From positions 62,001-126,000 of the forward strand of contig JAVTVY010033871.1 in NCBI GenBank assembly GCA_036873755.1: a DNA stretch of 64,000 nt, given 5' to 3'. Source of the DNA: Hanleya hanleyi (lineage: Eukaryota; Mollusca; Polyplacophora; Lepidopleurida; Hanleyidae). Both the position numbers and the translations under genes were made by a program. How positions within the stretch are numbered: position 1 is the first letter of the stretch; the number at the start of each line of letters is the position of its first letter. The notes under the pieces were generated by a model that saw only the letters and a program-made list of their open reading frames with translations, was not told the DNA's origin and searched no databases. Below, piece by piece: positions 1 to 11,466 of the stretch.

Positions 1-322
1 TTACAAGAAGACATGGATGGTGTAGATCACCCAATGTTATTTTTCACGTAAATTTGACAAACATCAGAGAAATTATTCTACAATTGAGAAAGAAAGTTTG
101 GCAATGATATTGGCTTTGCAACATTTTGATGTTTATGTTACTTCTTCATCATTGCCAATTACTGTATTCAGTGATCACAATCCACTTGTTTTCATAAGTA
201 AGATGAAAAACAAAAATCAGAGATTGTTGAGATGGAGTTTGGTGCTACAAGAATACAATATTGAAATCAAACATATTAAGGGTAAGGACAATTTGATCGC
301 TGATTGTTTGTCTCGCATTTAA
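1..322 (+). pseudogene. Ty3/gypsy retrotransposon, C-terminal RNase H end of pol (cut by window edge)
   Basis: The open frame from about base 29 has the Ty3/gypsy RNase H signature: a CYFSRKF block, the YSTIEKE segment carrying the catalytic Glu, SDHNPL carrying an Asp, and a final block ending ADCLSRI before a stop at 320-322. RNase H degrades the RNA strand during reverse transcription in the particle. The first ~30 bases encode the matching upstream residues in another frame, so there is a frameshift near base 30. The RT lies outside the window. No integrase follows: a polypurine tract and LTR begin about 110 bp after the stop, which is unusual for Ty3/gypsy and is discussed as a finding. 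Confidence 0.8.
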
Positions 323-426
323 TGTACATATGTTTGTCAACATTTTTACTGTTGTAATTTAGATTTGGTTTTGTAATAATGTTTTGAATTGTCAAGAAAG
401 TTCCAAGATTGTAACTTTCTTCTTTT

Positions 427-437
427 AAGAGGGGGAG
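427..437 (+). other. Polypurine tract of the LTR retrotransposon
   Basis: A purine run (aagagggggag) lies immediately before a TG dinucleotide, as expected for the plus-strand primer site next to a 3' LTR. Confidence 0.7.
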
Positions 438-930
438 TGTCATGGTATCACAGTTAGATACTGTAGATCGTTATAGAATTGTGGAACTTAGGTGAACTTA
501 TTGACCTCCTGTTCTGTGGTAAATGTGTTTACGAATTTTCTAGTAATCATGACCGATTTAGTGTTAGTCATCCATCTGGAATATTCTCGTATTTCTGACC
601 GATTTATCATGAGTGATTTGTGCGTCACCGTCTTGTGTTTTCTCGACGGTTCTATGCACCAATATGGCTGCTTTGGGAAAACCCCCGTATGATACGATTG
701 GATATACCGCAGCGCCATCTATACGTTCATGAAAAGGCCCAGTATGATACTATACAGTTTACTGCAGCGCCATCTATACAATGGATGTTTCTCGAATGTA
801 TAGCCTCTGTTTATTTGGGTAAATTGTGTGGAATCTTCTCGAATTCTTGTCATCGTATCTGGGTTGAATATTACGTCACTGATGTACCGATAAACTTTGT
901 TGACCTGATGGAATGATCTGGAAATCCCGC

Positions 931-944
931 TATAGTATAAATTA
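931..944 (+). promoter_or_regulatory. TATA box of the LTR promoter
   Basis: The sequence tatagtataaatta lies in the middle of the LTR, about 490 bp from its start. Transcription would begin roughly 25-30 bp downstream, at the U3/R boundary. Confidence 0.55.
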
Positions 945-1314
945 GCGTGTCAATCAGTTGTGGGGAGGAATTGAACACTGGCTTTCTTAAACGTTTGATA
1001 TATCGTGTTCTGGAAAATTCGAACGGCTTGCATAACTGGACATTTGACATTACTTGGATTATATTCCTGTTGGCTGTGTTTGACCGCTGTATTATTCCTG
1101 TTGGCTGTGTCTGACCGCTGAATTTATCTGCGAGATTGAACTTACGAAAACTGGACCCCAGCTGAGCGTTATTGAATGAGGAAATATCGGGATTCCTGCA
1201 CGTTACGAACTGTGCGTTGATAAGAACGTTGAGAGATACACTGGTATAACAGTCAACAGTAAGGTGTTTATTTGTTATTATTTGCTGAATTGACCTAACT
1301 TAGTTTGTATTGTA

Positions 1315-1320
1315 AATAAA
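1315..1320 (+). other. Polyadenylation signal AATAAA in the LTR
   Basis: AATAAA lies about 60 bp before the LTR end and 370 bp after the TATA box, where an R-region poly(A) signal is expected. Confidence 0.55.
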
Positions 1321-1379
1321 TCTTTGTACTCGACTTCACAAATCTTTCTGTTGCGTTTTCTATTATCGTAGACGTAACA

Positions 1380-2357
1380 TTCATCAGATTATTATTTACT
1401 AATTTATCATGAAGTTTTCGCAAAGAAAGCACATAAATAACACAACTCGAAAAATGACGTCACTGTGACGGTACACCCCAAATCACCCAGGCCAGATAGA
1501 GTCAAATGACAAGTATACTACTCATCCATTAGGGCTATATATGTTCATGTTGAAATATCCGGTCCTACGCTAGTGTACATCTATTAATGTACCTTTCATT
1601 AATTAGGACCCGTACTTAAATAACCTGGCCGTGCTAAACCTCCAACCAGTTATCCAGTTGGCTTGCGTGGAAATAACATGCGCACTGGGTGCTAGCCAGA
1701 ATATCAAATCGGCCAGTACAAATACCACATTTTGCTAGATTTGGACCGTCTACCTCCCTATTTCTTCTATCTCTCCCATGTAAAATTGTGCCTGTCCAAA
1801 TTAAAAATTGTCTGTCCAATGGACACGTCTTCGGCTATTACACGTCGCATACGTCAGCATTCATTCAATTAGGTCTCTACTGGCATAACATCCTTGACAG
1901 AACTTGCGTTGTTCATTCAATCCGCATCTGGTTGACATCAATTTGGCATGGCAAATATATTTTGTGTCATTAATTTAATTAGGATTGAGCTGACACGTTA
2001 AATTATAGTTGGCCTTTGTTGACAATGAATTGTGCCGTTCCTTCATTTCCGGTCAGAGTTAAAATAATCATTATTTGTGTCATTTATGAGTAGGCCTGTG
2101 GTGATATAATCCGCAATATTCATCCAGTTAATCCGAGGTAGAAATAACCATCTTTATTGTCGTTCGATCAATTAGACCTAAACTAAATTTAATAGGTCTG
2201 TTTTGAAACAACCTATCCTGCATTTTTGGGTGAGATACGAAATAATCAGTGTCATTTATTTCATCAAGCCAGTGCTGATATATAGTACCGTACATGTATC
2301 ATGCATTTAATCAAGCCAGTATGGAAATAACCAGTCATTCATTTAATCAGACCAGTA
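1380..2357. other. Intergenic, no gene recognised
   Basis: AT-rich sequence with short chance open frames only. A stretch near 1490 (cccaggccagatag) resembles the terminus of the dispersed repeat seen at 39.9-40.26 kb and 47.2-47.4 kb. Confidence 0.6.
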
Positions 2358-2530
2358 TTAGTCCGGCAGCCACAGGGATGAACCTTGCGCTTGAGCTCCC
2401 ACAATAGGTGTTAATGGTTTTGACATCTATGGACCATGCAGGGAACAAAACCGGAAAGTGCCCACCTGGCACCCTTGAGCATTTTGATAAAATAACTTGT
2501 TTTCATGGCAACCACAGGAAAAATAACTAG
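2358..2530 (+). repeat. Dispersed repeat family A, copy 1
   Basis: The segment running from ccggcagcca through the block gagcattttgataaaa to catggcaaccac is repeated in inverted orientation at about 6650-6860 with moderate divergence. No terminal structures or coding capacity were recognised. Confidence 0.65.
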
Positions 2531-2639
2531 GATTATCAGAATGTGAATAATTTGATCAATATCTTAATATTCTGCTTATCCTTCAGTAGTGTAGAGATAT
2601 TAAACTTGCTACACTGTATGTACATGTATGAGTCAAGCT

Positions 2640-2800
2640 CTACCCGACAATGCAAACATATCCAAGATGGCCGTCCTGGTGACGTCACGGGGACGTCATT
2701 TCCCCAAAAATGCATTTTTTGCGAATTTTTGGCCAGATTTTTCTATTTTGTTATATCTGCAAACTTCGCCGGATTAACTGCTGAACAAATCAGAAAATAA
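2640..2800 (-). repeat. Partial copy of dispersed repeat family B
   Basis: On the minus strand the order is a TGACGTCA block, the phrase gccatcttggat, then a gggtagagct segment. The same order occurs at about 40070-40140 (+) and 47390-47330 (-). The similarity is short and this copy is diverged. Confidence 0.4.
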
Positions 2801-3759
2801 TTATATGATATGAAATAAAATACCTTTAGCCACTTTTACCTCATAAAATGATAAATCTAGAAGAACGAGAGATCCTGAAGGATCTTGGCGCCCACCATTG
2901 TCCGACAATTGTAAGCTAATGACTAGAGGATCTTTTTGACCATTGTTACTAAGAAGAAACGATTGATTTGTAATTTTGTTTACAGAATTTCGAATTTGAG
3001 CGAAAAAGATCGGAAAAGGGACACTGAAAAACACCAAGATATAATCTAAGTTTCAGGAGTTTCAAGATTTCTAGAAACTGTACTAATATCGGTTGTTGTA
3101 ATACAAGAGAAATGAGCAAAGGTAGTCTGAAAGTGAAAGCACATGTACAGAGGATCCTTCGCCTTTGTTTTGTAGTATTTTTTTTTATTTATTTTTTTTT
3201 GCACATGTCATCATTGGGTACTGGAAGGGAGGTCCAATCTCTTTGACACTTTGGCATGAGCCATGAAACATACTTAAGATTTTATAATTAGGAACGAATG
3301 CTAATTCTGTTCTGTTTACTGGGCTAGTTTGAGATGTCTCTTTCAAGATATCATGCTCGAAAATAGTAAGATGGTACAAGGGATCCGGTCCGCACAATAA
3401 TGTTGAAACTTCAAAAGTGCCTGAATCCTGATTATCTCCCTTGAATCGAAACATGCAGTAGTCTACAGTTGTCGAGTTGTGACGTTGAGCCACAAGAGTG
3501 ACGCCCCTTCATGTAGCCGACCCGCCGGCAGACGAAAGGATGGAGCAGTTCACTTGCTACTGCATGGACTAAAGAAAACTGATTTAAAATTTGAAGAAAT
3601 ACACTTTAATTCCGAATTATTTGAACTCCTTGATATGGGAGGTGAAGATATGGATGTTCTCTATAGTCAATATATAGAATATGCCCCACCGTTTGATCTG
3701 CCGACTCGTGTGATGCAACGTCACAACTCGAGAATACCGTATTAATTTCGAGCGTAACT
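2801..3759. other. No recognised gene
   Basis: It contains an 88-codon open frame at 3479-3745 (+) and a 102-codon frame at 3185-3493 (-). Neither resembles a family I know or has convincing splice borders. A T-rich run lies at about 3180-3200. Confidence 0.5.
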
Positions 3760-5548
3760 TGGATTTTCGAATCGGACTAAAAAAGGTATATTGCACTACT
3801 AGGCCCCATGTGGGACCTGTGTATCAAATTTCAGAAAGATCCATGAAATATTTCTTGAGAATTCACGATAACAATGTTTCAACGGGAAATTCAAGATGGC
3901 CACCTTGTGGCCATATTGGATTTTCGATTCGGACCGAAAAAGGTATCTTGCACAACTAGACAAGGAGAAACTGTGTACCAAATTTAACAAAGATCCATGC
4001 AGTAGTCACCGGGTGATCATATTGGATTTTCGATTCAGACCGAAAAAGGCATCTTGCATATCGAGACCCTGTGTACCAAATTTGAGAAAGATCCATGCAG
4101 TATTTCCGGAGAAATGACGATAAAGTTCCATGGAGAAATCCAAGATGGCTGCCTTGTTGCCATATTGGATTTTCAATTCGGACCGAAAAAGGTATCTTGC
4201 ACAACTGGATCCTAAGGGGAACCTGTGTATCAAATTTGAGAAAGATCCATGCAGTACTTCCTGCAAAGAAATGACGATAACAAAGTTTCATGGCGAAATC
4301 CAAGATGGCTGCCTGGTGGCCATATTGGATTTAAGAATCGGAACAGACACAACTAGACCCCAAGGGGAACCTGTGTACCAAATTTGAGAGAGATCCATGC
4401 AGTAGTTCCTGAGAAATGGCCATAAGATTTCATAGGGAAATCCAAGATGGCTGCCTGGTGGCCATATTGGATTTTCGAATCGGACCAGAAAAGTTATCTT
4501 GCACAGCTAGACCCCAAGGGGAACCTGTGTACCAAATTTGAGAAAGATCCATGCAGTAGTTCCTGAGAAATCGCGATAACAAGATTTCATAGGGAAATCC
4601 AAGCTGGCTGCCCGGTGGCCATATTGAATTTTCGAATCGGACCAGAAAAGATATCTGGCACAACTAGACCCCAAGGGGAACCTATGTACCGAATTTGAGA
4701 AAGATCCATGCAGTAGTTCCTGAGAAATGGCGATAACAAGGTTTCATGGGGAAATCCAAGATGGCTGCCTGGTGGCCATATTGGATTTTCGAATCAGACC
4801 AGAAAAGGTATCTTGCACAACTAGACCCCAAGGGGAACCTGTGTACCAAATTTGAGAAAGAGCCATGAAGTAGTTCCTGAGAAATCGCGATAACAAAGTT
4901 TCATGGAGAAATCCAAGATGGCTGCCTGGTGGCCATATTGGATTTTCAAATCGGACCGAAAAAGGTATCTTGCACAACCAGACCCCAAGGGGAACCTATG
5001 TGCCAAATTTGAGAAAGATCCATGAAGTAGTTCCTGGGAAATGGCGATAACAAGGTTTCAAGGGGAAATCCAAGATGGCTGCCTGGTGGCCATATTGGAT
5101 TTTTGAATCGGACCGAAAAAGGTATTTGACACAACTAGACCCCTAGGGGAACCTGTGTACCAAATTTGAGAAAGATCCATAAAGTAGTTCCTGAGAAATG
5201 GCGATAACAAGAATTGTTTACGGTTTCATGGGGAAATCCAAGATGGCTGCCTGGTGGCCATATTGGATTTTCGAATCGGACCGAAAAAGGTATCTTGCAC
5301 AACCAGACCCCAAGGGGAACCTATGTACCAAATTTGAGAAAGATCCATGAAATAGTTCCTGGGAAATGGCGATAACAAGGTTTCAAGGGGAAATCCAAGA
5401 TGGCTGCCTGGTGGCCATATTGGATTTTCGAATCGGACTGGAAAAGGTATTTGACACAACTAGACCCCTAGGGGAACCTGTGTACCAAATTTGAGAAAGA
5501 TCCATAAAGTAGTTCCTGAGAAATGGCGATAACAAGAATTGTTTACGG
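3760..5548 (+). repeat. Tandem array of ~155-bp units
   Basis: Roughly eleven head-to-tail copies share phrases such as aaatccaagatggctgcc, ggccatattggattttcg, aaaggtatcttgcacaac and aaatttgagaaagatccat. Period is about 150-165 bp, with the 5' units more diverged than the 3' units. The many overlapping open frames are products of the repeat and not genes. The array leads into an ACGG-rich stretch and a hairpin, suggesting it is the body of a non-autonomous mobile element. Confidence 0.85.
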
Positions 5549-5645
5549 ACTGACGGACGACGGACGGACGACGGACGGACGGACGACGGACCACGGACGA
5601 AAAGTGATTTGAACAGCCCACCATCTGGTGATGGTGGGCTAAAAA
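5545..5645. repeat. ACGG-rich run followed by a perfect short hairpin
   Basis: A run of gacggacgg-type units (5545-5600) is followed by the inverted pair agcccaccat / atggtgggct at about 5616-5641. Such a hairpin at the edge of a tandem array is typical of the end of a non-autonomous element. The other end of this element was not found. Confidence 0.6.
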
Positions 5646-6388
5646 TGGCCAAGATATCATTTTTTATCATTTTTCATATCGGCCGCCATCTTGAATTTGC
5701 TGATGAAGCTTTGACCTGAAACATTTGCCTATAGACAACGTGATAAGCTATAAAATCTCAACCAAAGTTCTCAATGTTTCGTAGTGTCGGAACCTCAGGA
5801 AATAATGAAAAAATGACCATACGTTTAAGGAAATATCTTTTCAATGAAGATGTGACCTTGACAAATATGTATGTGAAGGTAATTTTATCTACATGGACTC
5901 TTAATACAGTACTAGACAGAAATGGATCACACTTTGATTTAAGCAAACATATGACTTTCTATTAATACTTGTACAAAGTTGTTTCAGGATTTATTCTTTT
6001 ATGAAATACCCAAATACGAGTTGGAGCCGCTCGATACCAACTGTGATTCTGTTGATTTCTTATATTTTCGTGATTTTATCTTCTTTATTTTATCCTTTTT
6101 TATTGTAAATAGTCATTATAAACAATCAGACATATGCTTTGACCCGTGGCGTTTGAAAACAAAAGCAGCACGAATCACTGACATTTGAACACTGACACCG
6201 AACAACAACTATACATGTACGTGTATGTTGAACTGAGCTATTGTCGCAAAGAAAAAACACCCCCGCAATTTATTAGAGCTATTGAGTAGAATTTTAACGT
6301 AGCTTTCAACATTGTTCAGTCATATCGCGACACATTATCCCCACACCGGATCAACCCGTCCTTGATCTAACCTATTCCTGCTGAGCAC
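5646..6388. other. Intergenic, nothing recognised
   Basis: AT-rich sequence with two short open frames (5774-5965 and 5979-6188, +) lacking recognisable domains or convincing exon borders. Confidence 0.5.
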
Positions 6389-6492
6389 AATGCGAGGAAG
6401 ATACAAGTTTATTTGTTCAAGTGTTTGATATGACTCAGTCTGGGATTGAACCTGGGACATGTCGCTTACCAGGCGAGCTCTACCACAACACC
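6389..6492 (-). repeat. tRNA-derived SINE fragment
   Basis: On the minus strand a Pol III A-box-like stretch (gtggtagagctcgcc, about 6486-6472) is followed at tRNA-like distance by a good B box, GGTTCAATCCC (6452-6442). The rest does not fold into an obvious tRNA cloverleaf with an anticodon arm, so a SINE head fits better than a tRNA gene. The 3' boundary is not clear. Confidence 0.55.
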
Positions 6493-6649
6493 ACCACAGT
6501 GCAGTTGGTTAGATCTTGTGATAAGTGATTTTGGGACATTATCTCAATGTTATATAACCAAATTTTACAATTGAAATATATCCCTAAAAATACCAAAAGT
6601 GGCCGAGACCACAAGATTCCTGAACAAGATAAAGGCTTTCTGCGTCTTC

Positions 6650-6860
6650 AATTTTTAACACGGTGTAAGGGTATATTATTTATCATGTGGTTGCCATGGA
6701 AACAAGATGTTTTATCAAAATGCTCAAGGATACCAGGCGGGCACCCTTCGGTTTCGTTATCTGCATGTTCCATACATGTCAAAGCCATTAAAACCTATTG
6801 TGGGACCTCTAGAGTAAGGTTCGACCCAAAACCCCTATTTGGCTGCCGGACTGTATCTAT
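6650..6860 (-). repeat. Dispersed repeat family A, copy 2 (inverted)
   Basis: Its reverse complement matches 2358-2530, including gagcattttgataaaa and catggcaaccac. The overlapping 116-codon plus-strand open frame at 6547-6897 is therefore probably not a gene. Confidence 0.65.
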
Positions 6861-7178
6861 GATAGCGAACGAAAAGAATTATCGGGCTAAAGTGTGACCT
6901 GACAGAGGTGAATGACATCGATAATAAATGTAGTAAATATATGGCATCTTATAGAAAATAAATTTATAATTTCATTCTAAACAATTTCGAAAATTCACAA
7001 ATTGTGACGCGAGAAAGTGTACTTTTAAATTATATGAATGAAAATTTTCTGTCTTCTTACTAGACAGTTAATCTTGTTTTTGGTGTATGAGATTCATTGG
7101 AAAATTCGTCGATATTGGGCTGAAATTTATCAGTTTATTTCCCTTTATTGACATTTAACCTCGGATTGGGCTACTTAC

Positions 7179-7316
7179 TGGTTTGACATCCTTGGCCGAC
7201 AAATCCAGCAGCACATCCACTAGTACACATCCCGTTTACTTTATCACAACTTTCATCGAGATCCAAACAGTTACAGTCTGTTTTGCATTCAAACCCGAAT
7301 GTGCCATTATCACATT
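7179..7316 (-). CDS. Single EGF-like (laminin/MEGF-type) exon
   Basis: Read on the minus strand, this 138-bp segment is preceded by a pyrimidine-rich acceptor (tttctctgcag) and followed by a consensus donor GTAAGT. It is fully open and encodes about 46 residues with eight cysteines, starting ECDNGTFGFECK and ending AAGFVGQGCQ. This is the spacing of multiple-EGF/laminin-type repeats in extracellular scavenger-type and receptor proteins. Two bases complete the first codon and one base starts the last, so it is a symmetric phase 1-1 exon, the class used in EGF exon shuffling. No partner exon was found nearby on this strand. The phosphatase exons at 17.5-19.5 kb lie on the opposite strand and cannot share its transcript without a rearrangement. 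Confidence 0.75.
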
Positions 7317-7465
7317 CTGCAGAGAAATGTCAAATTGATATCAGACATTGATGTATATTATTGAGAATAGTGGTAATCATTCTAATTGCATCGTCTCAGT
7401 AAGCTATTGTTATTGCGGACTCGGATATTCTTTATGGACGATCGCAGGCTACTGACTGTCGGATC

Positions 7466-8053
7466 TGATGATCTGTGTTAAATGTGATGATTTTAATCAA
7501 CGTCACAAAACATTGTTGCAGAAACTTATAAAACAGGGCTATTCCACCAAGCGCCTCCACTCAAAGTTTCTCAAATTTGGCGATACATATCGCATGCTGA
7601 TAGCAAAATACGAACGTAGCGTGCAAGATCTATGGGGCTACGTTTCGTAACGTGTCTAATTCCGCTTAACCCAGGGCTAGGGGCCGTATGAACCCATGTA
7701 CTTCAAGATCCTCATGGTACTCATATGAACAGTCACAATCAAAGCGTGACTGAGATACATCTTTTTTTTAGATGACGACTCTATAACGAATATTATGGAT
7801 TAAGAATACTGATCAGCGATACGGATTTGATATTTTTGGAACATCATGATGTCTTGCCGGCATCATTGAAAACTGTTGACCGCTTCTCTCTTGCTGAAAA
7901 CAAGCCTATGTTTATGTATACTATGATTGTCTTTTTGAATTTGGTGCTAATACTGTTATGTGGAAAATGGAATAGGTCTTTGGATTATGGACGCGGATAT
8001 TCTGTAATGGACGACGGCTGGATTATGAATGATGGACTAGACGCTTGTAATTA
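7466..8053 (+). pseudogene. 5'-truncated RT element: C-terminal coding end plus 3' tail
   Basis: The frame at 7468-7650 begins CVKCDDFNQRHKTLLQKLIK and ends with the same C terminus as the copies at 43.83-44.02 kb and 54.70-54.47 kb (minus). The downstream ~400-bp tail is shared with both copies and stops at the same place (gactagacgcttgta). The coding part is cut off at 7466, consistent with 5' truncation during target-primed reverse transcription. Confidence 0.75.
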
Positions 8054-8870
8054 GATCTGTGCCGCTATTCTTTATGACATTCAACAACTGTGACCAGTTT
8101 CATATATATTTGAGGTGAAAGTACCATGCTATGGTGAAGGAAACATATAACGGTGTAAAAGGACAGGGAATCCAATGGGATAATATATTTACTGCATTAC
8201 ATACAAAAACATCACATGACCAACAGTGATTATCGAATGTGCTTGTGTCTCAGTCGTGACCCTAAACAAACATTTGAGAGAATAAGGAATCAGTGTTTTT
8301 TCCAATGATTGTGCGAATGTATCTTTCAGAGCTTTCGGAATACCGATTGTTGATCAGATTCCATATTTTCAATATTTCATACCACTTTATACTTTTTCTT
8401 AATTCTAATTCTTGTATTGTTATTGGATGACGAGATACTAATATTATTATTCAGTAGTATTCTTCTCCCTCCACGTGCCCATGATATATAACAATCACGA
8501 TTGCCAGAATAAGGGGAGCTAACCCAGTCATTTTGAACCTATAGACTTGTAGCACAGAAGACGGGATTAATCATATGTTACTCAAATTTAAACCAATTTT
8601 GAAGACATTTGGCATCATTGTTCCTGAAAAATATATGTACTTATTCAGTAAATATTATTCTTACTGACGTTTTTACCAGCTCCAATAAAGGTGAAAATAG
8701 CGTGTTTAACACCTACTCAGGACAATTTCCAGTTACGCTTATCCTATAAGACTGAGAAACCTTGAAATTAATTTTGAAGACATTTCCCTTCTCATTTGAT
8801 TCTTCAATATATCTATATCATGGGAATAAGATAAGTAGATTGTTCTAACGTTAGCTGCAGGGGGGGGGGG
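8054..8870. other. Intergenic, nothing recognised
   Basis: AT-rich and without coding signal. It ends in a run of about twelve G residues near 8861-8872, next to the GC-richer virus-like segment. Confidence 0.5.
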
Positions 8871-9129
8871 GCATTTTTACAATCCTCCCAGAAGTCGTTC
8901 CGAAAAAAGTCCCTGAGACCCGCCATACACATACCCCCATCCGCCATACACATATCTCGACTCTCCCCCAGCAGCAATCCCCGCGGTTTCCATCGTCCCG
9001 ACAGGGTAGACACATCATTCTCAACCACATAAGACCACATTTAATCGGTGTTTAACTCTGTTGAAGGTGTAGACATAAAGCAAAATGTGGACCATCGTCC
9101 TGACTATAAACAACCTTTTACTCTGTTGA

Positions 9130-9985
9130 TAATATGTGTCCTGGGCCTCCGCGACTATATCAGACAGACTCTGGCGTTTCCTAACCCACTGTTCCGGCAT
9201 CAAGGACGCCGATGACATCATTGAGGGCCACCCAGAAGAAGATAAGGATGAACCGTGTCGTAACAACACTAAAGACTGCAGCGAGACGACCGAGACAATC
9301 ACAGCGACAAGGCGGGAACGTCTCGCTTTAATGATCGCCGGCGGATAGGCCAAAAATACCTGGGCTGTCAAATCATTCTTGCGGAATTGGAAAAAAGAGC
9401 GATGAAGAAATGTTGACATTGTACGGGTGCTTGGAGCTACCATGACTAAGGCACTGGGAAGCATAGCGCTTTGTATGTATGCCATCCCATTTCCAAAGAA
9501 AACGTAGCACGGCTTCAGGCAGAGCTGAAAAATGATCCTTTCGTCGGGAACTGTTCCATAGATATGGGATGTATTTAGCTCCCATCACGGCAGCTCTGAC
9601 TACAGCGAAGCACTGTCAATTTGGACATGAGTGTCCAATGAATAAAGACGACGATGGACGTGATCGGCGCGACAGCAGAAACCTTTCCGATACCATAAGT
9701 GTAAGAAATATAGACGACGGAACAAGCAGCGTCGCGACGCGACCGCGACAGGAGAGGACTAAAAACCCCAAAAAGGTTGCGGCGGGGGAAAAAGGATGCA
9801 GAGGCCCGGAAGAAAAAACAAGGAGATTCATGCTCGGTTGCAACATGCAAACGCGGCGCTGCTGGGACAGCCTGTGAATCACGTGCCAACTGAGGTAACA
9901 ACTGTCGTTCCGACAGTGCCAGTCGTCTCAACAGTTCCAGCGGTCGACCAGCCGGCGTCCGTCGTCTCGGCTAGCTGGTGGTGAC
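9130..9985 (+). pseudogene. Virus-like Cys/His protein, decayed copy
   Basis: The motif KHCQFGHECP near 9611-9643 and a downstream block with NPKKVAAG near 9760-9780 match the protein encoded at 26461-27261 in the tandem array. The end is Val/Pro-rich. The pieces lie in different frames with stops between them (for example near 9571). Function is unknown. The CxxC and CQFGHxCP spacing suggests metal binding, which is an inference. Confidence 0.55.
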
Positions 9986-10068
9986 TATATTCTGGCGTAA
10001 CTGTCGTAGCCGTCGTATTATACAGTCCGTAGGCGGGGTATTAGACATATTGATCCATTTCATATTCA

Positions 10069-10293
10069 GTGATGGATAGTAAAGCACTAGTCAACTTGGC
10101 GTATCACGGGGCAGCCCTAGAAGGACCGCCGGTTACAGTTTGTTGGAACAGAGTGCCGAAAATAAAGACAGCCGACCTGGGACTTTTGGATCTAGAAGAC
10201 GGAGCAAAACTCACGATTACCATTGCGTTAGCACTGGCTACACACGACATGATCGTTACGCAAGGGATCATTCCCATGACAGTTATGAAGTAG
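10069..10293 (+). CDS. Unidentified open frame in the decayed virus-like element
   Basis: It encodes 74 residues starting MMDSKALVNLAYHGAALEGP, with no transmembrane segment or family I recognise. It lies between the Cys/His pseudogene and the small membrane protein fragment, so it may be another element gene. The tandem-array element has no clear counterpart at this place. Confidence 0.3.
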   Translation: MMDSKALVNLAYHGAALEGPPVTVCWNRVPKIKTADLGLLDLEDGAKLTITIALALATHDMIVTQGIIPMTVMK

Positions 10294-10322
10294 ATTTAGA
10301 AACGCATCGGCTGCTAGCATAC

Positions 10323-10455
10323 AATGACATTTGTAGCACTGATGGTTGGATGTGTCATTGTAAACGCTCTAGCATTCTCTAGAAGCAATTATTTGTTTGG
10401 TGCCCTTGGAAAGCATGGCGAAGACGAGAGGAAGCGGCAGGATCTCACCACTAAA
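10323..10455 (+). pseudogene. Small membrane protein fragment of the virus-like element
   Basis: An ATG at about 10323 opens a frame with a hydrophobic N terminus followed by the block FSRSNYLF and a charged DERKRQD stretch. The same arrangement occurs in the protein at 27425, 30830 and 34235. After about 10440 the sequence changes into the 3' end of the minus-strand capsid-like gene, so the C-terminal half is missing. Confidence 0.55.
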
Positions 10456-11423
10456 GTGCTTTCTGATTTCATCCCAGTGCTGATATGGAACCAGACCTGA
10501 CGCGTACAGCTGATTAGGAATGCCTTTGATTGTCACGGTGGCTTTAGTGATCTTTGGATTGAAGAAATTTTCCGTGTCGCGTTTGTATGAACCATCTTGT
10601 TATTGGTCTTCAAACAACAGCAGAAGTCCTTTCATCGATTTAGCTGGAGTGTTGAGATTGATGTTCCACATCGGGTCGCTCTTCTTTAAACATACGACGG
10701 AACCACATAATAAATACGGTCATACAGAATGGGCAGGCGTCCCTGGTATTGATCACGAACCAGTTTTGCAATCTCAGGCTGGGTTACAACTTCATGATCA
10801 AGGCATATGACCGTGTACTTCGCTCTGGATTGCCCGTGGCTATCACCACGCGCGAATGGTCGTTGAAGGTCAGTTCAGCTGAGGCGCTCGTTCAGCGCCG
10901 CCTGGTGAAACGGCATATGACTTTCGAGCATCTCAAGATCCAAAGGTATGAAGAAACGGCTCCCGTAGGTGTCCGATTTTCTCTTACTCTCAGGATATCC
11001 GGCCCCGACTCGAAACCTTGCTACATTTTTATTTTGGATACCCTGGTAAACCGCATTCTCGCGCTCCTGCGTTGTTTTCCATAGGTCTGCGAAACACAGG
11101 AACACGTCGCTGTCGTCTAAGCTAAGGACTTCATTTCCCTCGATCTTGGGGCTGATCTTCCTCACGATGGCTCGTCCGGGGTTGTTCACTATTCTGCGAT
11201 TCGCATCTGTGCTGGTAAGAGCGATTTTGAAGGCTAAACGTGCTGTCCGAACGATCACATTATTGTGACCAAGACTGGGAAACCGGTCGGATAACAGCTG
11301 GTTCTGGTCAATAGTGCTGAGGTTGGCCGGTTTACTTCGATACCGAGTGGCTCTCTGAATCGCCGATACGGGTTGAGTTTTGAGCCGTATGCTGTTGCCA
11401 TATTTATGTTTCGTACTAAACAC
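10440..11423 (-). pseudogene. Predicted capsid-like protein of the virus-like element, decayed copy
   Basis: The minus-strand frame 11423-10875 contains STIDQNQ, RIVNNPGRAIVRKI, SLDDSDV and FFIPLDLEMLESHMPFHQ, which align in order with the fragments at 24571-25131. Below 10875 the homology continues through short frame-shifted pieces to about 10440 (for example the LYASGLVPYQHWDE stretch). The PL-x-F...HMPF-x-Q-x-AL block resembles the segment near the end of the first jelly roll in double-jelly-roll capsid proteins of PRD1-adenovirus lineage elements; that is inference. At least three frame changes and an internal stop show it is inactive. Confidence 0.6.
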
Positions 11424-11466
11424 TTATAACTAATTGTAACTTACGACTAAATGGTAGAAGGCGGAC

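Larger units (their letters stand above)
438..1379 (+). repeat. 3' long terminal repeat of the Ty3/gypsy element
   Basis: It starts TGTCATGG just after the polypurine tract and plausibly ends GTAACA at 1379, giving about 942 bp. Inside are a TATA box and an AATAAA signal in the order expected for U3-R-U5. Two short internal duplications are visible: gcagcgccatctatac occurs at about 708 and 764, and a 28-bp unit containing ttcctgttggctgtg is repeated at about 1065 and 1095. The 5' partner LTR is outside the window, so the right border is inferred from the terminal dinucleotides and the polyadenylation signal. Confidence 0.6.

Noticed and set aside
3896..5670. Many overlapping 60-115-codon frames on both strands
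   Set aside because: All are generated by the ~155-bp tandem repeat; they recur at the repeat period and lack domains.
6389..6492. Functional tRNA gene
   Set aside because: A and B boxes are present but no paired acceptor stem, anticodon arm or terminator was found.
6547..6897. 116-codon plus-strand frame
   Set aside because: It overlaps a dispersed repeat also present inverted at 2358-2530, where the frame is not conserved.
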